Shown here: positions 1 through 5,510 of the stretch, piece after piece
Position numbering within the stretch: the first letter of the stretch is position 1
How the letters are laid out: every line of letters begins with the position of its first letter
Origin: Oscillospiraceae bacterium
GTDB lineage: Bacteria > Bacillota > Clostridia > Oscillospirales > Oscillospiraceae
DNA length: 8,851 nt
Direction of reading: 5' to 3'
Assembly (NCBI GenBank): GCA_016290695.1
Contig: JAEEUX010000092.1
Location: 1 to 8,851, forward strand
Program-made: the position numbers and the translations under genes
Notes under the pieces: model-generated
What the model was told of the DNA's origin: nothing
What the model saw: the letters and a program-made list of their open reading frames with translations, nothing else
Database searches by the model: none

Positions 1-1079
1 ATATTAAGATGCGTTAACTTATCGACGCAGCTTTCCCAGCTAATATAGAATTCTGCCATTTCACCGAACAAAACGCCGGACTCTATCGCCGCCTCAGCGT
101 CGTCCGATAAACGCTGAACGTAGTTTTTGGCGCGTTCCTCAATGCGAGACGGCTCGGAGAAAACGATAACGGCGTCCTCGAGGAAATAATCTGAGGGCAG
201 GGTGAAGCTGTCGTAAATAAGAGGGAGATAACGGTCGGAATTATAAAAGGGGAGCTTGTTTTTTAGGCGTTCCAAATCAGAAGATACAGAGGCGATAAGC
301 TTTTCGTTTTTATTTTTGCGGGAGCATATTTTTTTATAAAGAGCTTCAAGACGCTCAGTAAAGCCTTCTGTTCCTCCGGGACATAGAGAAATGAGAATTT
401 CCGAGCTCGGGAATATTTCGGCTGAAGGGATATTTTCAATCCTGCGCTGAGTTGAAACGTCGAAGACTCCCATAGAATCAACTTCGTCATCGAAGAACTC
501 ACAGCGCACGGGGTTATCAAAGGCGGGGGAAAAGAAGTCCACAATGCCGCCGCGGGCGGCAAACTGCCCGATGCCTTCCACCTGCTCGCTGCGCCTGTAG
601 CCACAGGAGAGAAGCGCGGATATGAGTTTTTCAGGGTCAAGCCTGTCGCCGCAGTTTATTTTGAAAGAAACGGAAGCAAGCGCGTCCTTCGGGACGGTCC
701 TGCAAAGAAGCGCGTCAGGCGTGCAGAGAATTATACCGGCGGTACCGGCGCTGATCCTGTTGAGAAGCTTGATCCTTTCGTGCTCTGCCTCGCGTGATAC
801 GCCCTCGGCATCAAAAAAATAGTGTTCTCTTCCCGGAAGAATGCATACGTCTTCCTCGCTGAAAACGGAAATATCGCCGCGGAAGCGTTCGAGCTCAGAC
901 TCATCCGAACATACGAAGAGAACCGGCTTCCTTGTGAGACGGCGTATCGCCGCGGTCGCGTGAGCCTTATGAACGGGAGACAGACCGCTGTATAATACTG
1001 GACATGCACGGTCCTGAATCCTTCTGATAAGCTCGGAAAAATCCTTTTCAAGCTTTAACGCTTCGGTAAGAGCCTTCAT
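1..1079 (-). CDS. mfd: Transcription-repair coupling factor Mfd, N-terminal part (runs off the window)
   Basis: The complement of 1077-1079 is an ATG, and the frame stays open for about 359 codons to the window edge, so about 800 C-terminal residues of the usual ~1,150 are missing. Mfd is a cytoplasmic ATP-driven translocase that removes stalled RNA polymerase from damaged DNA and recruits UvrA for strand-specific repair. The visible part is the UvrB-like N-terminal module. It includes Y-S-G at about 30, a G-R-E-H-Y-F-F-D segment at 83-90, the block G-Q-F-A-A-R-G-G-I-V-D-F-F at 171-183, then P-V-R-C-E-F-F-D-D-E-V-D-S at 190-202 and the T-Q-R-R motif at 210-213. This order is diagnostic for Mfd/UvrB. 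The translocase and RNA-polymerase-binding domains lie outside the window. A strong Shine-Dalgarno (GGGAGGTGA) precedes the start. In many Firmicutes pth lies just upstream of mfd, but here the upstream neighbour is a divergent small gene, so mfd starts its own transcript. Confidence 0.95.
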   Translation of the reverse strand, partial: MKALTEALKLEKDFSELIRRIQDRACPVLYSGLSPVHKAHATAAIRRLTRKPVLFVCSDESELERFRGDISVFSEEDVCILPGREHYFFDAEGVSREAEHERIKLLNRISAGTAGIILCTPDALLCRTVPKDALASVSFKINCGDRLDPEKLISALLSCGYRRSEQVEGIGQFAARGGIVDFFSPAFDNPVRCEFFDDEVDSMGVFDVSTQRRIENIPSAEIFPSSEILISLCPGGTEGFTERLEALYKKICSRKNKNEKLIASVSSDLERLKNKLPFYNSDRYLPLIYDSFTLPSDYFLEDAVIVFSEPSRIEERAKNYVQRLSDDAEAAIESGVLFGEMAEFYISWESCVDKLTHLN

Positions 1080-1085
1080 TCCTCT

Positions 1086-1152
1086 TCACCTCCCGGCTTA
1101 AAAAAATATTGTATAACTAATATATATTACATTTTTCCATGTATTTTTGCAA
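1086..1152 (-). promoter_or_regulatory. mfd ribosome binding site and possible promoter
   Basis: Reading leftward, GGAGGTGA (complement of 1086-1093) lies 6-7 nt before the mfd ATG and closely matches the anti-Shine-Dalgarno sequence, which fixes the start. Further upstream a possible sigma-70-type promoter has TTGCAA (1147-1152), a 17-nt spacer and TAATAT (complement of 1124-1129), each 4 of 6 to consensus. The surroundings are very AT-rich, so the ribosome site is firm and the promoter tentative. Confidence 0.45.
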
Positions 1153-1173
1153 GAAAAAAAGTAAAAAACACTA

Positions 1174-1201
1174 TTTAAAAGATTATTAATTAAGGTATAA
1201 T
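1174..1201 (+). promoter_or_regulatory. Promoter of the FTR-like gene
   Basis: A perfect -10 hexamer TATAAT (1196-1201) is preceded, with a 16-nt spacer, by TTTAAA (1174-1179), a 4 of 6 match to the -35 consensus. It lies 46 nt before the ATG at 1248. It is back to back with the mfd promoter, so the two genes share a 168-nt divergent region. Confidence 0.55.
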
Positions 1202-1247
1202 AGTCACGGGAAAACCTTACCGGTACATTATAAAAGGAGCTGAAATA

Positions 1248-1454
1248 ATGAACGCAAAGATAAAGCTGAACCCGGACGAAGAAATCGTAAAGACGGTAAA
1301 GGAAGGCCTTAAACGCAAGAACGGCTACTGTCCCTGCCGCATCGAGAAAAACGAGGATACAAAATGTATGTGTAAAGAGTTTCGTGATCAGATCAAGGAC
1401 CCTGATTTTGAGGGCTATTGTCACTGTATGCTGTACTATAAGGAAAAAGAATAG
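1248..1454 (+). CDS. Stand-alone ferredoxin:thioredoxin reductase catalytic-subunit-like protein (68 aa)
   Basis: A small cytoplasmic protein with six cysteines in three C-x-C pairs: C28-P-C30, C40-M-C42 and C58-H-C60. This arrangement marks the FTR catalytic (beta) family, which binds a [4Fe-4S] cluster next to a redox-active disulfide and passes electrons from reduced ferredoxin to thioredoxin-like partners. In the classical plastid/cyanobacterial enzyme, cysteines 1, 3, 4 and 5 bind the cluster and 2 and 6 form the disulfide; by analogy C30 and C60 would be the disulfide here. The spacing differs from the classical CPC-x16-CPC-x8-CHC: here it is CPC-x9-CMC-x15-CHC. The protein is also shorter than the ~110-residue classical subunit, and no variable (alpha) subunit is encoded nearby. 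The start is supported by AAGGAG at 1234-1239, 8 nt before ATG. It stands alone between mfd and a small NrdD-like gene; the electron acceptor cannot be told from context. Family assignment is fairly secure, the partner unknown. Confidence 0.82.
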   Translation: MNAKIKLNPDEEIVKTVKEGLKRKNGYCPCRIEKNEDTKCMCKEFRDQIKDPDFEGYCHCMLYYKEKE

Positions 1455-1483
1455 AAACAGTTTATCAATCTTTATTATTTCTA

Positions 1484-1511
1484 TTTACTTTCTGATATTT
1501 GGTGCTATAAT
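1484..1511 (+). promoter_or_regulatory. Promoter of the small NrdD-like gene
   Basis: TTTACT (1484-1489, 4 of 6) and a perfect TATAAT (1506-1511) are separated by 16 nt. Transcription would start near 1518, leaving a leader of about 65 nt before the GTG at 1583. The -10 lies inside the first NrdR-like box, the expected geometry for repression. Confidence 0.5.
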
Positions 1512-1515
1512 GTGT
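1500..1515 (+). promoter_or_regulatory. Possible NrdR box 1 (weak left half)
   Basis: The right half TAATGTGT matches 7 of 8 positions of the NrdR half-site TATWGTGT, but the left half matches only about 2 of 8. It is considered because it lies exactly 32 bp (centre to centre) upstream of the better box at 1532-1547. NrdR boxes usually occur as pairs about three helical turns apart. It covers the -10 hexamer. Confidence 0.35.
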
Positions 1516-1531
1516 ATGCACGTAAGTGAAA

Positions 1532-1547
1532 CAACTATATATTGTGC
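1532..1547 (+). promoter_or_regulatory. Possible NrdR box 2
   Basis: CAACTATATATTGTGC matches about 13 of 16 positions of the NrdR consensus as I recall it (ACACWATATATWGTGT). NrdR is the nucleotide-sensing repressor of ribonucleotide reductase genes. The box lies just downstream of the predicted transcription start of a gene whose product resembles the NrdD C-terminus, so site and product support each other. No nrdR gene is in the window. Confidence 0.5.
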
Positions 1548-1582
1548 TTTCACTATAATTATATCAGAAAGGGTGATATGCC

Positions 1583-1849
1583 GTGAACGCGGAAATAATT
1601 AATCCTGATAACATCCCCATGGAGTTTATTGAATCCGAGATTAATCAAGTACAAAAAGAAAAGAATCGCCTTGTCGCGAAAGCGGAATTTCACCGTGTCG
1701 GAGAAAATGACGCAAGCGAAAAGTTCTGGTGGGTTCCTGTAAAATTTAACAGGATCCGCAGAATAACGGGCTATCTCGTCGGCACCACCGAACGCTTCAA
1801 TAATGCAAAGCGTTCCGAAGAGCGTGATCGAGTTAAGCATTCCTGCTAA
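1583..1849 (+). CDS. Small NrdD C-terminus-like protein with a glycyl-radical-type motif (88 aa)
   Basis: The GTG start at 1583 has AAAGGGTGA at 1568-1576, a suitable distance upstream. The product has an N-terminal charged helix (about 11-30), a middle part with F-W-W at 48-50, and a C-terminal block R-I-R-R-I-T-G-Y-L-V-G (57-67) followed by a basic, acidic-rich tail ending D-R-V-K-H. This block resembles the end of class III (anaerobic) ribonucleoside-triphosphate reductases, where the glycine of an R-x-x-G-Y motif carries the catalytic radical; Gly63 is the matching residue. Absent are the catalytic barrel and the cysteine pairs of the NrdD zinc site, and the only cysteine is the last residue. 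It is therefore not a reductase by itself. Short proteins of this kind in clostridia are, to my recollection, annotated as anaerobic ribonucleotide reductase. NrdR-like sites upstream support a role in dNTP synthesis. Reality of the gene is likely, exact role uncertain. Confidence 0.62.
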   Translation: MNAEIINPDNIPMEFIESEINQVQKEKNRLVAKAEFHRVGENDASEKFWWVPVKFNRIRRITGYLVGTTERFNNAKRSEERDRVKHSC

Positions 1850-1882
1850 GAGATTATAACAGAAAAAACTTATCTGCTATAA

Positions 1883-2029
1883 TATATTCCGCTCCGCCGG
1901 AAAGCAACTGGCTTTCCAATGGTCTGGAAGGAAATCATCGACCACGGAAAGATACTCTGCGCAGAGAATGTAGCAGTCTCGTTTGTTTCGTCCGAAGAGG
2001 TTCGGATTGATATGGACTTATATACCTGA
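1883..2029 (+). pseudogene. Possible gene remnant or tiny ORF in a hairpin-rich spacer
   Basis: A frame open from 1883 (after TAA at 1880-1882) to TGA at 2027-2029 reads like real protein, with G/C-biased third positions and the piece M-V-W-K-E-I-I-D-H-G-K-I-L-C-A-E. The only ATG in frame (1919) would give 36 residues and has no Shine-Dalgarno site; a hairpin ends two bases before it. By eye the piece recalls the end of small nucleotidyltransferase-fold proteins, but this is a guess. A TATAAT at 1878-1883 lies just upstream with a poor -35. The best reading is the 3' end of a decayed gene; a structured RNA is the alternative. Confidence 0.3.
1899..1917 (+). other. Perfect 7-bp hairpin
   Basis: GGAAAGC (1899-1905) pairs with GCTTTCC (1911-1917) around the loop AACTG. 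No T-run follows, so it is not an obvious terminator. Within the next 90 nt there are also a 12-bp palindrome CTCTGCGCAGAG (1955-1966) and a 6-bp stem TCCGAA/TTCGGA (1991-1996 and 2001-2006) with loop GAGG. Confidence 0.4.
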
Positions 2030-2049
2030 TAAATATTGGCAAAATAATT

Positions 2050-2068
2050 AGAACCCAAAGCGGGTTCT
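2050..2068 (+). other. Hairpin upstream of the terminator
   Basis: AGAACCC (2050-2056) pairs perfectly with GGGTTCT (2062-2068) around the loop AAAGC. The following bases (GCTTACAGATTT) are only weakly T-rich, so on its own this would be a poor terminator. It forms a tandem pair with the longer hairpin starting 12 nt later. Confidence 0.5.
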
Positions 2069-2080
2069 GCTTACAGATTT

Positions 2081-2117
2081 AGGGAGCTATGATTTTACAT
2101 AGCTCCCTGCGTGTTTT
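2081..2117 (+). terminator. Rho-independent terminator between convergent genes
   Basis: AGGGAGCTATG (2081-2091) and CATAGCTCCCT (2098-2108) form a perfect 11-bp stem with a 6-nt loop ATTTTA, followed on the + strand by GCGTGTTTT. This ends rightward transcription from the small NrdD-like gene. It lies 27 nt beyond the stop of the leftward GGDEF gene. Its left-hand side (reading AAATCTGT on the other strand) is not T-rich, so leftward termination is less certain. Confidence 0.75.
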
Positions 2118-2134
2118 GAAAAGTATTCCTGTTT

Positions 2135-3478
2135 TTAATAGCTGTCATATAAACGCTCAAATCGATTCCTGCCGTTGGCCTTAGCTTTCCTCATGGCGCT
2201 TTCTGCTTTTTCGGCAAGCGAAGCAATATCGTCACCGGAGAAACAGATTTTCGTGTAAGCTCCGATGCTTACGGTTACATAGTCGCTGAGCTTACAGTTC
2301 GGAAAGGGAATGGAAAGAGACTGAAGCGAAGAAATAATAGCGTTTGCGCGGTCGTCCGCTTCCTTTTCGCCGGAGCAGGCAAGGAGAATCAGAAACTGAT
2401 CGCCGCCCCAACGGAACGAAGCCGATTTATCGTCTTCCATATTGGTAATTATTACTCCGAGGCGTGCCAAAACACTGTCGCCTTTAAGATATCCGCTTAC
2501 TTCGTTATACTGTTTGAATAAATCAATGTTTACAAGGAGCGCGCTCCATAATGATTCGGCAGAATCATTTTCTTCAAAATAGTTTTCGACGAATTTATCA
2601 AGGTAGCTGCGCTTATAAAGGCCGGTCAGATCGTCTAAATATTCGTGCGGCACAGCATCCTTGCCGTGCGGGCGATCTTCTTCGGCACTCTGTGCAGTGA
2701 TTCCATACAGCATGATAAGGTATTGTGAATAGGCGGAATCCTTTGCACGAAGGACTTCATCTCTCACGGAACAGTATTTATTATAGTATTCAAGGGAAAC
2801 GCGGTATTGCCCGTTTTCCTCATAAAGCCGCGATATTGAGCGATAAAGCTGCATTTCGCGGAAATATCGGCCGCTTTCGGATGAGGTTTCAGCGGCGGAT
2901 TTATAAAGTTCGATCGCTTCGTTTACGTTGTTCATAAGCGAGTGGCACATTGCGTAATACTCAATAACGCAGATCTTAAAATCGACGGGGAATTCTCCGC
3001 CATTCTTGCTGACAGCGTCAAACATAAGCTGGAGCTCACTGAGGCATTCGTTATACTGGCTTACGTTTTTTTCAAGGAGAATTGTGATTATCTTTGAACA
3101 GTGAACGGCAATAGTGTTCTTTTCATTTGAGAACGCGGATATATCGCTCGACAGATATTTATTAAAAAGGGCTGCGTATTGCTTTGCTTCGCTCAGCCTG
3201 TCAAGAGAGATATAAAGAAAAATAAGCTGAGAAAAAAATTGAACGGGCAGAGGTGTCAGAAAAATGGTTTCCTCAGTGATGTTATTGTCGATATATTTTT
3301 GCAGGACGGCAGCGGCGGTTTCCCGCTCGCCGATGGAAAGATATGCTCCTGCAAGCTGAAGCGTCTGCCCTTGCGTCATGATTGAAGGCGCGTTACCCCC
3401 TCCGACGTTGATTTTTGATTTGAGCTGGTTAATTAGTCTGAACGAATTAAAGAATTTTTCTTCTAAAATATAGTTCAT
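2135..3478 (-). CDS. TPR-like helical protein with a degenerate GGDEF domain (447 aa)
   Basis: Residues about 35-260 form helical hairpins resembling tetratricopeptide repeats, for example 41-65, 83-110, 174-200 and 211-240. No signal peptide or membrane segment is visible, so the protein should be cytoplasmic. The GGDEF domain starts at D-D-L-T-G-L (282-287) and ends near 440 after V-T-V-S-I-G-A-Y. Active diguanylate cyclases join two GTP into c-di-GMP and need a D-I-D metal residue and GG[DE]EF. Here these read N317-I-D and G358-G-D-Q-F. Aligned without gaps on PleD, Asp327 becomes Asn317 and Glu371 becomes Gln361, while Asp360 (PleD Glu370) and the guanine-contacting Asn335 and Asp344 are kept as N325 and D334. 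The RxxD inhibitory site is absent (D-D-K-S instead). I infer weak or lost cyclase activity with possible retained GTP binding. ATG at 3476-3478 follows a modest GGGTGA site. The gene has its own promoter and no operon partner. Confidence 0.9.
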   Translation of the reverse strand: MNYILEEKFFNSFRLINQLKSKINVGGGNAPSIMTQGQTLQLAGAYLSIGERETAAAVLQKYIDNNITEETIFLTPLPVQFFSQLIFLYISLDRLSEAKQYAALFNKYLSSDISAFSNEKNTIAVHCSKIITILLEKNVSQYNECLSELQLMFDAVSKNGGEFPVDFKICVIEYYAMCHSLMNNVNEAIELYKSAAETSSESGRYFREMQLYRSISRLYEENGQYRVSLEYYNKYCSVRDEVLRAKDSAYSQYLIMLYGITAQSAEEDRPHGKDAVPHEYLDDLTGLYKRSYLDKFVENYFEENDSAESLWSALLVNIDLFKQYNEVSGYLKGDSVLARLGVIITNMEDDKSASFRWGGDQFLILLACSGEKEADDRANAIISSLQSLSIPFPNCKLSDYVTVSIGAYTKICFSGDDIASLAEKAESAMRKAKANGRNRFERLYDSY

Positions 3479-3558
3479 AGCAGTTCACCCATAAATATAG
3501 TTGAAATGGCGTTTGTTCGGCATGGCATAACACAATATCTGCCAATACTACTAGTAAC

Positions 3559-3586
3559 ATTTTATCACAAAGAATATGCCTGTCAA
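3559..3586 (-). promoter_or_regulatory. Promoter of the GGDEF gene
   Basis: Reading leftward, a perfect TTGACA (complement of 3581-3586) and TAAAAT (complement of 3559-3564, 5 of 6) are separated by 16 nt. Transcription would start near 3552, giving a leader of about 75 nt. This is the best consensus promoter in the window and shows that the gene is not just read from the kinase operon upstream of it. Confidence 0.7.
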
Positions 3587-3689
3587 TAATAAACAATGAT
3601 TATCAATAAGTTTCGGAGAGTTTAATAAAATTTTAATCATAACAATATATATTGCTGATAAAAATATACTTATAGTAAACGATTATGCG

Positions 3690-4727
3690 TTATTTAAGCG
3701 GCAGACAAACGACAAACTCGCTTCCCCGTCCCTGGGCAGATACAACATTTATACTGCCGCGGCACAGGTCGAGAATGCGGTGAACAAGCGCGAGACCGAG
3801 GCCGTTGCCCTCCGAGCGGTGAGAGCTGTCACCCTGATAGAACTTTTCAAATATATGTGATATCGTCGTTTCATCCATGCCGGGCCCGTTATCCTTCACT
3901 GTCACCTTGGCGGTTTTATCGTCTCTTGTAAGCGTTATGATAACGCGGCCTCCCACGGGTGAAAATTTAATGGCGTTGGAAAACAGATTCAGCCAAACGT
4001 GCAGAAGCAGGTTTTCGCAGGAAATAATATTGACCTCATCGAGCTCAATGTCGAGCTCGATTTTTTTATCGTTCCACTTTTTTTCAAGCAGGAGCAGTGT
4101 TTGGCGAAGCTGCTCGTCAAGGCTGTATTCCTGAGCCGCCGTAGGTATATTCTGGCTTTCGAGCTTTGAAAGGAGAAGAATATTCCCGGTGAGAGTCGTT
4201 AATCGGCTTGTGTTGAAGATAATTCTGTCTGTGTACTCTCGGCGTTTATCTTCCGATATGTCAGGTTCCTGTAAAAGCGTCGCAAAACCTTCGATTGCTG
4301 TTAGTGGCGTTTTGAACTCATGTGAGACGTTTGTTATAAAGTCGCTTCTAAGCGTTTCTATTGTGCTTAGCTCCTGGACCATTACGTTGAAGCTGTGCGA
4401 GGTGGTATATATTTCGTCAATTTTGCTTGATTCATCGAGCCTCACGTTAAAATTTCCCTTCGCAACCTCGCTGAACGCGCCGCTTATCTTTGCCAAAGGG
4501 GAAAGAAGTAAACGCCCGAGAAACGCCGTTATCAGCGTTCCGCTTATTAGACTTACAATATATATCCATGCAACACCGAGAATAGGACTTGCGAAGATAA
4601 AACGTAATTTGCCTAATAGAAACAATACTGTAAAAAACAGGCCGGTAAGTATAAAGGAAACAGCGAGAATTACGAAGACTATAAAAGAGGCGTATACTCT
4701 GAGCTTACGGCTAATTTTTACCTTCAC
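3690..4727 (-). CDS. HAMP sensor histidine kinase with a minimal extracellular loop (345 aa)
   Basis: A membrane kinase that phosphorylates the adjacent response regulator. Two hydrophobic segments (about 12-38 and 47-72) leave an outer loop of only about 8-10 residues, so there is no extracellular sensor domain. A HAMP linker (about 73-125) follows. The H-box is N-V-S-H136-E-F-K-T-P-L, with H136 the phosphoacceptor and E137-x-x-T140 the usual phosphatase motif. The ATP-binding part shows the N-box N247-L-F-S-N251, the G1 box D279-N-G-P-G283, the F-box F-E-K-F-Y (293-297) and the G2 box G307-N-G-L-G311. All motifs are intact. The start is a GTG (complement of 4725-4727) that overlaps the regulator stop as GTGA, with AAGGCGGTGA upstream, so the two genes are translationally coupled. 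The short loop recalls intramembrane-sensing kinases that take their signal from a partner ABC transporter, and such a transporter is encoded divergently. No clear terminator follows the stop. Confidence 0.95.
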   Translation of the reverse strand: MKVKISRKLRVYASFIVFVILAVSFILTGLFFTVLFLLGKLRFIFASPILGVAWIYIVSLISGTLITAFLGRLLLSPLAKISGAFSEVAKGNFNVRLDESSKIDEIYTTSHSFNVMVQELSTIETLRSDFITNVSHEFKTPLTAIEGFATLLQEPDISEDKRREYTDRIIFNTSRLTTLTGNILLLSKLESQNIPTAAQEYSLDEQLRQTLLLLEKKWNDKKIELDIELDEVNIISCENLLLHVWLNLFSNAIKFSPVGGRVIITLTRDDKTAKVTVKDNGPGMDETTISHIFEKFYQGDSSHRSEGNGLGLALVHRILDLCRGSINVVSAQGRGSEFVVCLPLK

Positions 4728-5398
4728 TGATTCTTCACCGCCTTATAGCCGAGCCCGCGCACTGTTATAATGGAGAAGTCCTCGTTGTTGCGGAAACGGT
4801 CTCTGAGCCTGTTTATGTGAACATCCACGGTACGCGCCTCGGTCTCGCTGTCGAGACCCCATATATCGTCCATTAGCTGCTGGCGGGTGTAGATGTGGTT
4901 CGGGTAGGATAGCAGTTTATACAGAAGCTGGAATTCTTTCTGCGGAAGCAGCATGGTTTCCTCGGGAGAGGTGACGGTGAGCGAGTCGTATTCAAGCACC
5001 GTTTTGCCGACGGTCAGTTTTCGTTCACTTATCATTCGAGATCTTCGCAGGAGTGCGCTTACCCGCAGGAGCATTTCGTTCACGTTTATGGGCTTGACCA
5101 TATAATCGTCTCCGCCGGAAAGAAAACCTGTCTGCATGTCCTGAAAGCTGTCCTTCGCCGTTATGATAAGGACGGGCGTTTCTATTCCCGCCTCGCGGAT
5201 TTCGCGCAAGAAAGCGATGCCGTCCATTATAGGCATCATTATATCGGAAACGATGAGGTCGATATACTGATGGTCGAGAATTTCGAGCGCCTCTGCGCCA
5301 TTAGAGGCGCAAACACTTTCATAGCCTTCATTCTCGAGTACGTGGCTGAAAAGATGGCTGAGCTCCGCGTCGTCTTCTACGATGAGAATTTTGAACAT
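4724..5398 (-). CDS. OmpR/PhoB-family response regulator (224 aa)
   Basis: A cytoplasmic transcription factor activated by phosphate transfer from the overlapping kinase. The receiver domain (about 2-115) has the acidic pocket E8-D9-D10, the phosphoacceptor D52 in S-D-I-M-M-P, the switch residue T80 and K102 in the K-P-I motif, all standard. The winged-helix DNA-binding domain (about 127-222) includes L-P-Q-K-E-F-Q-L-L, the recognition-helix region R-T-V-D-V-H-I-N-R-L-R (188-198) and the final wing T-V-R-G-L-G-Y. Length is typical. ATG at 5396-5398 is preceded by AAGGAGG (complement of 5408-5414) at 9 nt, a very strong ribosome site. It heads a two-gene leftward operon and faces a large ABC transporter gene across 222 nt. 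Proteins of this family bind 11-bp direct repeats; such repeats lie in that spacer facing both promoters, so the regulator probably controls the transporter and itself. Confidence 0.95.
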   Translation of the reverse strand: MFKILIVEDDAELSHLFSHVLENEGYESVCASNGAEALEILDHQYIDLIVSDIMMPIMDGIAFLREIREAGIETPVLIITAKDSFQDMQTGFLSGGDDYMVKPINVNEMLLRVSALLRRSRMISERKLTVGKTVLEYDSLTVTSPEETMLLPQKEFQLLYKLLSYPNHIYTRQQLMDDIWGLDSETEARTVDVHINRLRDRFRNNEDFSIITVRGLGYKAVKNQ

Positions 5399-5442
5399 AA
5401 CTGCGTTCCTCCTTAAAAGGGAATGCTTCTTCTGACTGTATA

Positions 5443-5481
5443 ATTTTATTATAAATCAACAATAATAACAAGAAGTTAACT
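5443..5481 (-). promoter_or_regulatory. Regulator-kinase operon promoter with a tandem-repeat operator
   Basis: Reading leftward, AGTTAACTTCT (5481-5471) is followed directly by TGTTATTATTG (5470-5460): two 11-bp units matching the divergent-site consensus RGTTRATRTTK at about 8 and 9 of 11 positions. Possible -10 elements follow: TATAAT (complement of 5448-5453), or TAAAAT (complement of 5443-5448) with TTGTTA as -35 at a 17-nt spacing. The repeat occupies the -35 position, as expected for an activator of the PhoB class. Confidence 0.45.
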
Positions 5482-5510
5482 CGAAACTTTTTATATTCTG
5501 GGCTCATGAA

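Larger units (their letters stand above)
1488..1571. repeat. Perfect 11-bp inverted repeat bracketing the NrdR-like region
   Basis: CTTTCTGATAT (1488-1498) recurs as its exact reverse complement ATATCAGAAAG (1561-1571), with 62 nt between. A smaller pair, GTGAAA (1526-1531) and TTTCAC (1548-1553), is nested inside. The right arm overlaps the A-rich start of the ribosome site (AAAGGGTGA). In RNA begun near 1518 the left arm would be absent, so the outer pair acts as a DNA element or only in read-through transcripts from the FTR-like gene, where it could mask the ribosome site. Confidence 0.5.

Noticed and set aside
263..1051. Open frames of 125 and 106 residues (minus) and 66 residues (plus)
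   Set aside because: All overlap the continuous Mfd frame, which carries diagnostic family motifs.
1554..1559. Second TATAAT before the small NrdD-like gene
   Set aside because: No acceptable -35 at 16-18 nt upstream, and it would start transcription almost at the ribosome site.
1098..1602. Minus frame over 1098-1424 and plus frame over 1384-1602
   Set aside because: The first is antisense to the cysteine-motif protein and runs into AT-rich promoter DNA; the second is an out-of-frame overlap reaching through the NrdR-like region.
3597..3605. TGATTATCA dyad near the GGDEF promoter, Fur-like
   Set aside because: Only a 4-1-4 palindrome; flanks do not extend to the 7-1-7 Fur pattern, and such dyads are frequent in AT-rich spacers.
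3643..3654. Self-complementary CAATATATATTG after the kinase stop
   Set aside because: AT-only core in an AT-rich spacer; too weak for a terminator and likely due to base composition.
4189..4770. 193-residue open frame on the + strand
   Set aside because: Lies wholly antisense to the kinase, whose motifs are complete; composition is that of a shadow, with no ribosome site.
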